Positions 25,301-34,757 of a stretch of 64,000 nt of DNA are shown one piece after another (positions within the stretch are counted from its first letter, which is position 1; each line of letters opens with the position of its first letter). The notes under the pieces were generated by a model. That model worked only from the letters and a program-made list of their open reading frames with translations, made no database searches and was not told where the DNA came from. The position numbers were made by a program, and so were the translations under genes. The stretch spans positions 1 through 64,000 of the forward strand of contig CALUIB010000015.1 of assembly GCA_944320595.1 (NCBI GenBank), given 5' to 3'. The stretch comes from an uncultured Muribaculaceae bacterium. Lineage in GTDB: Bacteria > Bacteroidota > Bacteroidia > Bacteroidales > Muribaculaceae.

Positions 25301-26869
25301 TCAGAAGGCGTAGGTGAGCATCAAGTGGAGACCCACTTGATGGCTGTCGATTATGGGTGTACTGACTCCCCAGTTGATGGGTTCGTTAAAGTACATCATG
25401 CGGTCGTAGGTCGAGGTGCGGTAGTACCAATTGAGACCCACTGTCGCATATAGCCTGTGCCAAAGCCTGTAGCTTGCCATCAGTTCGGTGTTGCTGAAAA
25501 TGGCATTGGAGCCGTCACCTTGCACATTGACCGGTTTCCCGCCCGGCATAAGCGACCAGTCTATGTCGGAGTCGTACCCCTGCCACGTGTATAACTTGTA
25601 AAATCTGTTTGCCAAGTTTATCGAGAACCGGTCACCGAAATTCAAGTTTACCCCGAGCTTGAACGAGAACCCCGAGCCCCAATTGTAGTTGCGGTTGTAG
25701 AAACGGTAGAAGTCGGACAATATGCCACCGAGTACCACTGCGTTTGCGTGCAAGTATGCATCGAGCGACCACCGCGGCGAAGTCGCATAACGCAGCATCA
25801 GGCCACCGCCCACCGAAGCCGGTGTGCCTAATTTGTATGGAACCACGCAAGGCTTTAAGTTGCCCGGGATAGGTTCGTCGCTGATGGTGTCGGAGTCGAA
25901 GAAGTCGAAGTGCTGGTACATTCCCACCGACAAGTTGCACTTGTCGTCATCGATTATCGTGCGCGACAGCAGGCGGCCTATGATTTCCACGCGGCTAAGC
26001 AGCGGCTGCGTCTCCATTGCATTTAGTTCCAGCAAGAAACTAAAATAATCGTATGGCACCTTCGACGAATAGGCAAAACGGTCGCCATATTCGATGTCGA
26101 TGCGGGCAGCAGCACCAGCCTTGGCCAAATTGTCATCGTCTTGGAACACCAGCAACCGAGTGCCCAGCGAGAGCGACACGCCGATGGGCGGCACACCGAA
26201 ACGCCGCCCCGTGGTGGCCCGCTTCTCCCACGCCCGTCCGGTGACTATGCGTGTGAAACCGCGCATGGGCGATATGACGAACGCCGCCAACTCGCGCCCG
26301 AAACGCTCGCCACCGGTGGAGCGGTCGTCGAGTACCAAGTCGGAAGTGCGGTAAAGCACCTCCCCTATTGCCGCGCCGCCCACCGGGGTGGCTATTATGT
26401 CGTTGGTAGATGGGTACTCGCATTCCATGAACATTTCCCACATTGCGCTGCCGCCGATGGCAAACAGCTCAGACTGCCAGAAGTTGTAGCCGTTGGAACG
26501 ACCGGCGTTATAGAACAGCGAGCCATTATATGGGTGGGCAAACATATTGGTGTTAAGGTGGTCGTTATCCCACTCAAACCCATGCTTGAAGTTCTCTTTG
26601 ATGGTGTTGAACGATATATAGGCATAATGCCCCTTCAGTGCATAGCGGTCGAAAGCCCACAGCCCCACGTTGAACCCTGCGGTCTCGGCTGCCGCACGCC
26701 AAAACGCTTTCTTGGTGAGCCGTACCGAGTCGCAACTGTCGGGTGCCACCGGAGTGGCGACAATGTGACGCACGTAAAGCGACGGCGCACTTATGCTATC
26801 GGCATAACTGCGTGCCGACAACACGGAAACTACTGCCGACAGCAACAATATGAATATTAACCGCATCAT
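25301..26869 (-). CDS. DUF3943 outer-membrane protein
   Basis: A 522-residue protein with a signal peptide (residues 1-23). Residues about 50-215 hold the DUF3943 signature: WAFDRY, a FKHGFEWDNDHLNTNMFAHP-type block, NAGRSNGYNFWQS and a helical ISPMRGF segment. The remainder is alternating beta strands ending in an aromatic residue (LMLTYAF), as expected of an outer-membrane barrel. The family is widespread in Bacteroidetes and its function is unknown. It is a single-gene unit facing away from the small gene at 26970. Confidence 0.85.
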   Translation of the reverse strand: MMRLIFILLLSAVVSVLSARSYADSISAPSLYVRHIVATPVAPDSCDSVRLTKKAFWRAAAETAGFNVGLWAFDRYALKGHYAYISFNTIKENFKHGFEWDNDHLNTNMFAHPYNGSLFYNAGRSNGYNFWQSELFAIGGSAMWEMFMECEYPSTNDIIATPVGGAAIGEVLYRTSDLVLDDRSTGGERFGRELAAFVISPMRGFTRIVTGRAWEKRATTGRRFGVPPIGVSLSLGTRLLVFQDDDNLAKAGAAARIDIEYGDRFAYSSKVPYDYFSFLLELNAMETQPLLSRVEIIGRLLSRTIIDDDKCNLSVGMYQHFDFFDSDTISDEPIPGNLKPCVVPYKLGTPASVGGGLMLRYATSPRWSLDAYLHANAVVLGGILSDFYRFYNRNYNWGSGFSFKLGVNLNFGDRFSINLANRFYKLYTWQGYDSDIDWSLMPGGKPVNVQGDGSNAIFSNTELMASYRLWHRLYATVGLNWYYRTSTYDRMMYFNEPINWGVSTPIIDSHQVGLHLMLTYAF

Positions 26870-26969
26870 GCTTAAAAACTATTTTTGCAGAACAGACTGC
26901 GAAATTACTAAAAAATTATGCAAGATTTCGGGTACTTCCCGGTTTATAGGGAAAAATGGTTGCGTTATT

Positions 26970-27236
26970 GTGAAAAATTATATCTTATATTCCGTGTTGT
27001 TATTGTCGCTGGCGGTAGGGATACTGCTGGCCACCGACAAATCGTTGCAGCAAGATGGCGTGACTTTTAACGACTGCCTGTCGCTGATAGGCGGAAAAGA
27101 CACTGTTCACCCACAGGCCGAGGCCGACAGCCTGCACACCGCCGCTCCGGTAATGAGGAACGACGGTTCGATGCTTATTTTCATGAACGCCGCCAGCCTC
27201 ATCGACGGCCATGCGGCTGCCAAGCCTAATTTATAG
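26970..27236 (+). CDS. Small membrane or secreted protein, unknown
   Basis: A GTG start at 26970 gives 88 residues: a hydrophobic segment (residues 6-22, SVLLLSLAVGILLATD) and then a polar tail with no known domain. An earlier in-frame ATG at 26850 would add 40 residues of unlikely composition overlapping the DUF3943 start. The 3' end overlaps that of the convergent purN by 6 bp. I do not recognise the family. Confidence 0.5.
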   Translation: MKNYILYSVLLLSLAVGILLATDKSLQQDGVTFNDCLSLIGGKDTVHPQAEADSLHTAAPVMRNDGSMLIFMNAASLIDGHAAAKPNL

Positions 27237-27800
27237 CCGTGCGGCAAGCTGCCCGATGACTTCGGGCAAAGCCTCGTATTCGAGCTGATGCACTCGCTCG
27301 GCGAGCGACTGCGGCGTGTCGCCTAGCATGACGGGGCAACGGCGTTGGCATATAATAGCACCGCCGTCAATCTCCTCGGTCACATAGTGTATGGTAATGC
27401 CGCTTTCCTGGTCGCCGGCATCAAGCACCGCGCGGTGCACGTTCATTCCCCACATCCCCTTTCCGCCGTGCCGTGGCAGCAGCGACGGGTGGATATTGAT
27501 GATATTGCCGCCCACAGCATCAATAATTGGCTTATGGACCATGCTCAAAAATCCGGCAAGCACTATGAGGCGCGTATCAAGCCTCCTAAGCTCATCTACA
27601 ATCTCGGTGGGGTTGTTCCACTGCTCGCGGCTGAAAACGCGGCACGGCACACCGTAACGCTCCATGCGCTCGATTGCACCGGCACGTGGGTTGCCGGTGA
27701 AGAGTGCAGCGACATTCACAACGTCGCTATCAGCAAAGTGCCGGGCAATGTTTTCGGCATTAGTGCCGGTGCCCGAGGCGAATATTACTATATTTGTCAT
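27231..27800 (-). CDS. purN: Phosphoribosylglycinamide formyltransferase
   Basis: A 189-residue enzyme that formylates GAR with 10-formyl-THF in purine synthesis. Visible landmarks are the N-terminal FASGTGTNAENI loop and the HPSLLPRHGGKG block carrying the catalytic histidine, followed by the VTEEIDGGAII segment. ATG 27800 (MTNIVIF) matches the family start. It begins 4 bp after the ABC exporter stop and is probably co-transcribed with it, despite unrelated roles. Confidence 0.95.
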   Translation of the reverse strand: MTNIVIFASGTGTNAENIARHFADSDVVNVAALFTGNPRAGAIERMERYGVPCRVFSREQWNNPTEIVDELRRLDTRLIVLAGFLSMVHKPIIDAVGGNIINIHPSLLPRHGGKGMWGMNVHRAVLDAGDQESGITIHYVTEEIDGGAIICQRRCPVMLGDTPQSLAERVHQLEYEALPEVIGQLAARL

Positions 27801-27804
27801 TCCA

Positions 27805-29634
27805 TTAGAATTTTTGCATATCCACAAGGTGCTTGTACTGTCCGCCAAGGGCAATAAGCTCGTCGTGAGTGCCACGTTCCACTATGCGGCCTTCGTGCAA
27901 CACGCATATAAGGTCGGCATTGCGTATGGTAGATAGGCGGTGGGCTATGACGAGCGTGGTGCGGTCTTTCATCAGCCTGTCGAGTGCCTCCTGCACCAAG
28001 TGCTCGCTTTCGGTGTCTAATGCCGACGTGGCCTCGTCAAGGATAAGTATGGGCGGGTTCTTGAGAATGGCACGGGCAATGCTTATGCGTTGCCGCTGCC
28101 CACCCGACAGGCGGCAGCCACGGTCGCCGATGTTGGTATTGAAACCCTCCTCGGTCTCCATTATGAAGTCGTAGGCGTTGGCCACCCGGGCGGCCTGCTC
28201 CACCTGCTCCATGGTGGCGTTATGCACACCGAATGTTATGTTGTTATAAAACGAGTCGTTGAACAATATGGCCTCCTGGTTCACATTTCCCATGAGCGAA
28301 CGCAAGTCGTGCACACGCAGCTGCCTTATGTCGATGCCGTCGATGGTGATTGCCCCCTCGTTCACGTCGTAGAAACGCGGCAGCAGGTCGGCCATAGTTG
28401 ACTTGCCCGACCCCGACTGCCCCACAAGTGCCACCGTGCTGCCAAACGGAATGTCGAGCGACACGTTCCTGAGTACCCAGTTTTGCGCATAGCGGAAACT
28501 TACGTTGTCGTAACGAATCGACGGCTTGCCATCCCGCGGCAGCGGTCTGGGCGATGAGGGGTCCTTGATGGGATTGTCGGCCTTCAGGATTTTGTCGATT
28601 CGCTCCATCGATGCCATACCGCGCTGTATGGAATAAACGGCCTTCGACAAGTCCTTGGCCGGATTGATGATGGAGTAGAATATCACCATATAGTAGATAA
28701 AGGATGCCGCGCTGATGGAACTGTCGCCCGTCAAGATGAGCGTTCCTCCAAACCACAGCACTATGGCAATAGTGAGAGTGCCGAGCAATTCGCTCATAGG
28801 GTGCGCCAGCTCGTAGCGGCGGTTCATGCGGTTGGAGATGCGCACGAATCTCTCGTTCTCCTTCTTGAAACGTCCCGACACCTTCCCTTCGGCGTTGAAT
28901 GCCTTTATTATGCGCAACCCGCCCAGCGTCTCCTCAATGTTCGACAGCAATACGCCCCATTGCGTCTGCCCTTCGAGCGAGGCCCGTTTCAGGTTCTTCC
29001 CCACCTTGCCCATCAGCATTCCGGCCAACGGCAGCAATATGAGCACAAACACCGTCAGTTGCCAGCTCACCAATACCATAGTCACAAGGCACACTATTAT
29101 CATGATGGGGTTCTTGAAAAGCATATTTATCGACGACGTTATGGAGTTTTCAACTTCAGTAACGTCACCGCTTATGCGAGCCATCACGTCGCCCTTGCGC
29201 TCGTTGGTGAAAAAGCCTATCGGGAGCGAGACCACCTTGTCGTAAATCAAGTTGCGGATGTCGCGCACCACGCCCGTACGCATGGGTATGCTGTAATATG
29301 CGCTCAGATAGGCCGTGCCGGTCTTCAGCAGCGTCATAAACACCAGCAGGGCGGCAAGGGCGGCAAGAGCCACCGATTGCCCATGGTCGGCGATGATTTC
29401 CTGCGTGTAATAGTAGAAATTGTTGACCACTACATCCTTCAAGTCGCCAGTGCCCCATGCCATGAACTCATAATGCGCCTGGCTTATGCGGAACAGCATT
29501 TCGAGTATGGGAATGATTATGGCAAACGAGAACAGCGTGAGGAACGCCGACAGAATATTAAAAAGGATATTCAGTATGAGATATTTCTTGTAGGGCGATA
29601 TGAACCGCTTGGCTAATAGGAGAAATTCTTTCAT
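27805..29634 (-). CDS. MsbA-like ABC exporter
   Basis: A 609-residue half-transporter. An N-terminal six-helix membrane domain (about 15-330) is fused to an ATPase domain with Walker A GQSGSGKS, signature LSGGQRQR and Walker B ILILDEATSALD. Overall form and length match MsbA or lipid/multidrug exporters, with MsbA-type lipid A flipping the likeliest role in this phylum. It heads a short operon with purN. A candidate -7 box (TATCTTTG, 29663-29670) lies 29 bp upstream without a good -33. Confidence 0.9.
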   Translation of the reverse strand: MKEFLLLAKRFISPYKKYLILNILFNILSAFLTLFSFAIIIPILEMLFRISQAHYEFMAWGTGDLKDVVVNNFYYYTQEIIADHGQSVALAALAALLVFMTLLKTGTAYLSAYYSIPMRTGVVRDIRNLIYDKVVSLPIGFFTNERKGDVMARISGDVTEVENSITSSINMLFKNPIMIIVCLVTMVLVSWQLTVFVLILLPLAGMLMGKVGKNLKRASLEGQTQWGVLLSNIEETLGGLRIIKAFNAEGKVSGRFKKENERFVRISNRMNRRYELAHPMSELLGTLTIAIVLWFGGTLILTGDSSISAASFIYYMVIFYSIINPAKDLSKAVYSIQRGMASMERIDKILKADNPIKDPSSPRPLPRDGKPSIRYDNVSFRYAQNWVLRNVSLDIPFGSTVALVGQSGSGKSTMADLLPRFYDVNEGAITIDGIDIRQLRVHDLRSLMGNVNQEAILFNDSFYNNITFGVHNATMEQVEQAARVANAYDFIMETEEGFNTNIGDRGCRLSGGQRQRISIARAILKNPPILILDEATSALDTESEHLVQEALDRLMKDRTTLVIAHRLSTIRNADLICVLHEGRIVERGTHDELIALGGQYKHLVDMQKF

Positions 29635-29767
29635 CGTCAGGAAACTGTGGAATAATACAGTGCAAAGATAGGAACAATTAAACTTTGCTGCTAAATTTGT
29701 ATCTAAAAAACTGTATTTACCTCCTGCGTGGGAAGTAGATTTTTTAACGATGATATTTTAAGACAAT

Positions 29768-32689
29768 ATGAAACGCTTTTGGGTAATAGCAGTCATGCTG
29801 TTTGCGGCAAGCGTGGGAATATCGGCTGCCGACGTGAGAGGGACACTTGTGTCGAGTACCGACCAGTCGCCGCTCTCCGGGGCCTCGGTGAGGCTTATGC
29901 GCGACAATGCCGACAGCACATTTGTGGCCGCGACGTCGGCCGGCCGCGACGGGTCGTTTCGCCTTGGCGGCGTGGCTCGCGGCAAGTATTTGGTGAGTTT
30001 CTCGTTCCTTGGCTACGAGACGCTAACGCGCCGAGTGACCATGGCCGACAAGAATATCGACATGGGCCGCGTGACCATGGCCGAGAGCAGCATACTGCTG
30101 CAAGAAACCACCGTGGTGGGTGTGAAAACCGAGATTGTGGTAAAGGAGGATACCATCGAATACAATGCCGACTCCTACCGCACCCAACCCAACGCCGTGG
30201 TCGAAGACTTGCTGAAACGGCTGCCGGGCGTGGAGGTTGACAGCGAGGGGAAAATCACGGCCAACGGCAAGGAAATCACCAAAATCCTGGTCGATGGCGA
30301 GGAATTCTTCTCCGACGACCCCAAAGTGGCCACCAAGAACCTGCCGGTGAATATCGTTGACAAGTTGCAGGTCATTGACCGCAAGAGCGACCTTGCCAGG
30401 CTAACCGGCGTGGACGACGGCGAAGACGAAACGGTAATAAACCTGACTGTAAAGAAGGGCATGAAGAACGGATGGTTTGGCAACGCCACAGCCGGATATG
30501 GCACCGACGACCGCTACTCGGGCAACTTCATGGTGAACTATTTCAAGGACAAGAACCAATTCTCGATATTGGGAAGTGCCAACAACACCAACGAAATGGG
30601 ATTTACCGACCGTGGGGCATCGCGTTTCACCCGTTTCGGCGGACGCAACGGCATAAGCACCACACAGTCGATAGGTGTGAACTTCGCCGTGGGCACCGAG
30701 GAGAAGTTGCGCGTAGGCGGCGACGTGTTCTACTCCCATAGCGACCGCGACAGCCGCAACAGCAGTAACCGCCAGTACCTGTTCCCCGACTCTACTTCCT
30801 ACTACGACGAGGCCGGCTCGTCACGCGACCGCGGCCACAACATCTCGGGCAACTTCCGCCTGAAGTGGGAAATCGACTCGTTCTCGACATTCGAGTTCCG
30901 CCCGCGTTTCTCGGTGAGCTTTAGCGACTCGGAGAGCGCCGACAGCTCGGCCACTCGCGCAGGCGATGCGGCGCGCTCGCTTGTCAACCGCAGTCTGAGC
31001 AACAAGCTGAACGACGGAACAAGCTACGAGATGAGCGGACGGATAGTGTTCAACCACAAGTTCCGCAGCCATCCGGGACGCAGCTACAGCGCAAGCCTAA
31101 ACTACCAGTTCAGCGACACCAAGGAGGATGGCAGCACCTACACCGACAACACCTACTTCCTTGTTCCCGATGAAAACGAGACCATCGACCAAATATACGA
31201 CAACCACCAGTGGAGCAACAGCATACAAGGCCGCCTAACGTGGACCGAGCCTCTCGGCAACGTGAAGAACGCAAGGTTCCTCACATTCTCCTACAACGGA
31301 CAATACCGTTTCAACAATGCCGACAAGTATGTGTATGACCTTGTGGAGGCAACATCAGCCGCCACCACGGCCAACAGCGCACTGATGTCGATGCTCCGCG
31401 ACCCGGCTTTCAAGCAACGGGTGGTGGAAGAATACGGCTCACTGGCCTGGACCAACCCCACCATGCTGCGGCAGATAGTGGAAGACGAGTTGCAACCCGA
31501 GCTGAACGAGGAGCAGAGCAACCGTTTCCGCAACAATTACTTCAACCAGTCGCTGCAAGTGGGATTCAAGCAGGTGCGCGACAATTATAACCTCGACGTG
31601 GGTGCCATGGTCAACGCATCGATGTCGAGCAGCGAAGACCTCATCAACCCCGACCGCAACATAGCCACTCGGTGGGTGTGGAACGTGGCTCCATACGCCC
31701 GAATACGCTTCAAGATGAACAAGTCGCGTTCATTGTCGTTCGACTACCGCGCACGCACCACGCAGCCGTCGCTCACACAGTTGCAACCCGTGGCCGACGT
31801 GTCTAACCCGTTGCGCATCGTTGTCGGCAATCCCGACTTGGCACCCACATTCACCCAACGGGTAAACCTGCGGTACAGCGACTTCGACCAAGACCGCCAG
31901 CGTAGCATAATGGCGATGGCCAACGTGCAATTCGCCAACAATAGCATAATATCCACCACCGACTACGACTCGCAGACGGGCGGGCAGGTGACCACCTACG
32001 AAAACGTGAACGGCGTGTGGAGCGGCAACTTGATGGGAATGATAAGTATGCCATTCAGGAACAAAAGTTGGTACTTCTCGTCGATGGGTGCCGTGCGGTA
32101 CTCCAACACCGTAGGCTACAACAACGGCCTGTACAACCGCAGCGGCTCGCTGTCGGTGAACCTGTCGCCGGGCATTCGTTTCAATACCGATGCCGTACAG
32201 CTGGAACTACGCCCCAACTATAACGTGCAAATCACCCACAACACCGTGCAGTCGCAAAACGACCGCACCATACACAGCTATGGCGGTATGTTCAACGGTG
32301 CATACTACACCCCGTTCGGCTTGGTGCTCAACACCGACCTCACATATAGCGGCACACAGGGCTACAGCCAGGGCTACGACAGCGACCAGTGGCTGTGGAA
32401 CGTCTCGCTCTCCTACCAGTTCCTGAAGAACAAGGCCGCCACCATAACGGCCAAGGTATATGACCTGCTGCACCAAAAGCAGAACATCAGCCGCACCATC
32501 AACGCCAGCTACATCGAGGACAGCGAATACAACTCCGTCACGCGCTACGTCATGTTCTCGTTCACCTACCGTTTCACCACATTCGGCAGCGGCAGCGGAA
32601 ATGAGCAGCCGCCCATCGACTATGGCGGGCGCGGTCCAGGCGGTCGCCGCCATGGTCCCATGGGGCCTCCCCCGGGCAGAATGTGGTGA
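29768..32689 (+). CDS. Outer-membrane beta-barrel protein with carboxypeptidase-regulatory-like domain
   Basis: A 973-residue TonB-receptor-like barrel. A signal peptide (1-21) is followed by a CarboxypepD_reg-like sandwich (about 23-105), a plug-like segment (about 125-215, LLKRLPGVEVDSEGKIT) and a long series of barrel strands to about residue 940. A Gly/Pro/Arg-rich tail (GGRGPGGRRHGPMGPP) closes it. Proteins of this kind lack a SusD partner here. The substrate is unknown and it may be structural. It is single and divergent from the ABC exporter. Confidence 0.85.
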   Translation: MKRFWVIAVMLFAASVGISAADVRGTLVSSTDQSPLSGASVRLMRDNADSTFVAATSAGRDGSFRLGGVARGKYLVSFSFLGYETLTRRVTMADKNIDMGRVTMAESSILLQETTVVGVKTEIVVKEDTIEYNADSYRTQPNAVVEDLLKRLPGVEVDSEGKITANGKEITKILVDGEEFFSDDPKVATKNLPVNIVDKLQVIDRKSDLARLTGVDDGEDETVINLTVKKGMKNGWFGNATAGYGTDDRYSGNFMVNYFKDKNQFSILGSANNTNEMGFTDRGASRFTRFGGRNGISTTQSIGVNFAVGTEEKLRVGGDVFYSHSDRDSRNSSNRQYLFPDSTSYYDEAGSSRDRGHNISGNFRLKWEIDSFSTFEFRPRFSVSFSDSESADSSATRAGDAARSLVNRSLSNKLNDGTSYEMSGRIVFNHKFRSHPGRSYSASLNYQFSDTKEDGSTYTDNTYFLVPDENETIDQIYDNHQWSNSIQGRLTWTEPLGNVKNARFLTFSYNGQYRFNNADKYVYDLVEATSAATTANSALMSMLRDPAFKQRVVEEYGSLAWTNPTMLRQIVEDELQPELNEEQSNRFRNNYFNQSLQVGFKQVRDNYNLDVGAMVNASMSSSEDLINPDRNIATRWVWNVAPYARIRFKMNKSRSLSFDYRARTTQPSLTQLQPVADVSNPLRIVVGNPDLAPTFTQRVNLRYSDFDQDRQRSIMAMANVQFANNSIISTTDYDSQTGGQVTTYENVNGVWSGNLMGMISMPFRNKSWYFSSMGAVRYSNTVGYNNGLYNRSGSLSVNLSPGIRFNTDAVQLELRPNYNVQITHNTVQSQNDRTIHSYGGMFNGAYYTPFGLVLNTDLTYSGTQGYSQGYDSDQWLWNVSLSYQFLKNKAATITAKVYDLLHQKQNISRTINASYIEDSEYNSVTRYVMFSFTYRFTTFGSGSGNEQPPIDYGGRGPGGRRHGPMGPPPGRMW

Positions 32690-32773
32690 CAGCAAAGACC
32701 TTTTTCAATGATGGATGTGTGGCACATATAATTTCCTAATTGCGGCACACCCTCATTTGCTTGGGGCAGCAAA

Positions 32774-32815
32774 AAGGGCATGTACGGGAATCCTCGCGCC
32801 ATGCCCTTGATTCTT
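32774..32815 (-). terminator. Terminator between barrel gene and deoC
   Basis: AAGGGCATG (32774-32782) pairs with CATGCCCTT (32800-32808). On the minus strand the stem is followed by TTTTTGC, so it ends deoC transcription. Confidence 0.8.
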
Positions 32816-32834
32816 GTTATCGCCTACTGGGACG

Positions 32835-33764
32835 TCAGAACGGTGCCTTGCCGCTGCCAGTGATGTCGGCGAAAAGATTGTTGGCAAGGCTCGACGCGCC
32901 TATGCGGAAATACTCGTTCGTGAGCCATTTCTCGCCCAGCACCTCCTTGACAATGGTGTAATACTTCAGTGCCTCCTCGGTGGTACGCACGCCGCCCGAC
33001 ACCTTAAAGCCCACCATGCGGCCATGCCGTTCATGATATTCCTTTATGCACTGGCACATCACCCACGCAGCCTCAAGCGTGGCTCCGGGATAGATTTTGC
33101 CGGTCGATGTCTTGATGAAATCGGCACCCGAATACATCGACAAGATTGATGCCGCCTTGATGTTCTCGGCCGTCTTCAGTGCGCCGGTTTCAAGGATTAC
33201 CTTCAGCCGTGCGCTGCCTGCCGCTTCCTTGACCTCCGATATTTCGTCGCACAAGTCCTCGTAAGCACGGTCGGCAAAATAGCCCAGGTTAAGCACTATG
33301 TCAACCTCGTCGGCACCGTCGGCCACGGCCAGCGCAGTCTCGGCACACTTCACCTCAAGATGCGCCTGCGACGACGGGAAATTGGCCGAGCACACGGCAA
33401 TATTCACCTCGCTCACCTCAAGGTTTTGGCGAACCACGTCGGCAAAATTCGAGTAAACGCAGATGGCAGCCACATTGGGATACTGCGGGTAATTCTCCTC
33501 GAAGTCGTTCACACGGCGCGTGAACGCGGCCACCGACCGTTCGCTGTCGGTGCTGTTGAGCGTGGTGAGGTCGATGCAGTTGAACATAAACCGATATACG
33601 CTCTCCGAGCGGTTCTCGTCGAGATGCTCGGCAAGTAGCCTTTCCACGCTGTTCCTAACCTGCAAGTCGTCGATAGTGACTTGGCTCTCGCTGATTGCCT
33701 GCGTATATTTGTCGGTGGCAGGCTGTCCGTCATGCTCGTGGTCATGAATGTGTTCGTGTTCCAT
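32835..33764 (-). CDS. deoC: Deoxyribose-phosphate aldolase with histidine-rich N-terminus
   Basis: A 309-residue class I aldolase splitting 2-deoxyribose 5-phosphate into glyceraldehyde 3-phosphate and acetaldehyde. The Schiff-base lysine lies in DFIKTSTGK and the second active-site lysine in VGFKVSGGVRT. Compared with the 220-260 residue classic enzymes it carries about 60 extra N-terminal residues, beginning MEHEHIHDHEHDG with six histidines in the first 12 residues, probably able to bind a metal. It follows the mazG terminator, so it is its own unit or read through. Confidence 0.95.
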   Translation of the reverse strand: MEHEHIHDHEHDGQPATDKYTQAISESQVTIDDLQVRNSVERLLAEHLDENRSESVYRFMFNCIDLTTLNSTDSERSVAAFTRRVNDFEENYPQYPNVAAICVYSNFADVVRQNLEVSEVNIAVCSANFPSSQAHLEVKCAETALAVADGADEVDIVLNLGYFADRAYEDLCDEISEVKEAAGSARLKVILETGALKTAENIKAASILSMYSGADFIKTSTGKIYPGATLEAAWVMCQCIKEYHERHGRMVGFKVSGGVRTTEEALKYYTIVKEVLGEKWLTNEYFRIGASSLANNLFADITGSGKAPF

Positions 33765-33864
33765 AAAAAACTTATATATTCCTGTTATGATTTGTCATAA
33801 TTAAACAATCTTTTCAACCAATCAATGAAATCGCGGCAAACGCCGTAGCCGGTTGCTAAATAAC

Positions 33865-33898
33865 AAAGATAGGGAATTTATTTAAATACCCTATCTTT
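33865..33898 (-). terminator. Terminator after mazG operon
   Basis: AAAGATAGGG (33865-33874) pairs perfectly with CCCTATCTTT (33889-33898). On the minus strand it is followed by GTTATTTAG. The stem also contains a TATCTTTG promoter-like octamer for deoC. Confidence 0.65.
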
Positions 33899-33947
33899 TG
33901 TCTTGTCGTTTTTTTGGGGGAAAATCACTATGCAATCCTTCCACACG

Positions 33948-34274
33948 TTACTGGAGTTTCGGGTTTTGCCGGTGACGGGTGGCGTCGCGGCGGGTTTTCT
34001 TCTCGAAGCTGGCCTCAAGGGCACTGGTGAGGTTCACACCCGTCTGGTTGGCGATGCAAATCAGCACCCACAGCACGTCGGCAAGCTCCTCGGGCAACGC
34101 ATCGGCGTTCTCCCCCGGCTTGAACGACTGGTCGCCGTAGCGACGAGCCATTATTCGTGCCAATTCCCCTACCTCCTCGGTCAGGACGACCATGTTGGTG
34201 AGTTCGCTAAAGTAACGCACCCCGTAAGTGCGTATCCACTGGTCAACGCGCTGCTGCGCTTCGTCTAATGTCAT
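33948..34274 (-). CDS. mazG: MazG-like nucleotide pyrophosphohydrolase
   Basis: A short single-domain MazG-type enzyme of 108 residues, hydrolysing NTPs or dNTPs to monophosphates. Acidic metal-binding residues are seen in EEVGELARIMARR and EELADVLW. ATG 34274 (MTLDEAQQ) matches related proteins; an ATG two codons upstream is equally in frame. It follows dtd with 20 bp and ends in a terminator, closing the mnmG-apt-uvrC-dtd run. Confidence 0.9.
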   Translation of the reverse strand: MTLDEAQQRVDQWIRTYGVRYFSELTNMVVLTEEVGELARIMARRYGDQSFKPGENADALPEELADVLWVLICIANQTGVNLTSALEASFEKKTRRDATRHRQNPKLQ

Positions 34275-34294
34275 AAGCAAGCCTCCTTGTTTTT

Positions 34295-34747
34295 CTACAC
34301 CTTGTTCTTCGAATCAACGATAATCGTCACAGGTCCGTCGTTTATCAGTTCTACTTGCATATCGGCTCCAAACTGCCCGCGAGCCACAGGCAGCCCCAGC
34401 AGCCCCTCCACTTGCTCGCAATAGCGCTCATAAAGCGGCACGGCAAGCTCATGCCCGGCAGCATGGATATACGACGGACGGTTGCCTTTCTTGGTCGATG
34501 CCGCAAGCGTGAATTGACTCACGGCAAGCACCTCGCCGCCCACCTCGACCACGCTGCGGTTCATCACACCAGCCTCATCGTCGAATATGCGCATATTCAC
34601 CGTCTTTTGGGCAAGCCAGTCCACATCATCCTCGGTGTCGCCATCGACTACGCCCACAAGCACCATAAGCCCGGCTCCTATCGAACTGAACAAGCTGCCG
34701 CCAATCGACACCGACGCACGCGACACCCGTTGAATTACTATTTTCAT
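34295..34747 (-). CDS. dtd: D-aminoacyl-tRNA deacylase
   Basis: A 150-residue DTD that removes D-amino acids from mischarged tRNA. The catalytic cross-subunit Gly-cisPro motif is NDGPVT near residue 137, and SQFTL near residue 77 lines the pocket. The length and start are normal for the family. It begins 10 bp after the stop of uvrC on the same strand. Confidence 0.96.
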   Translation of the reverse strand: MKIVIQRVSRASVSIGGSLFSSIGAGLMVLVGVVDGDTEDDVDWLAQKTVNMRIFDDEAGVMNRSVVEVGGEVLAVSQFTLAASTKKGNRPSYIHAAGHELAVPLYERYCEQVEGLLGLPVARGQFGADMQVELINDGPVTIIVDSKNKV

Positions 34748-34757
34748 CTTCCTTTAT

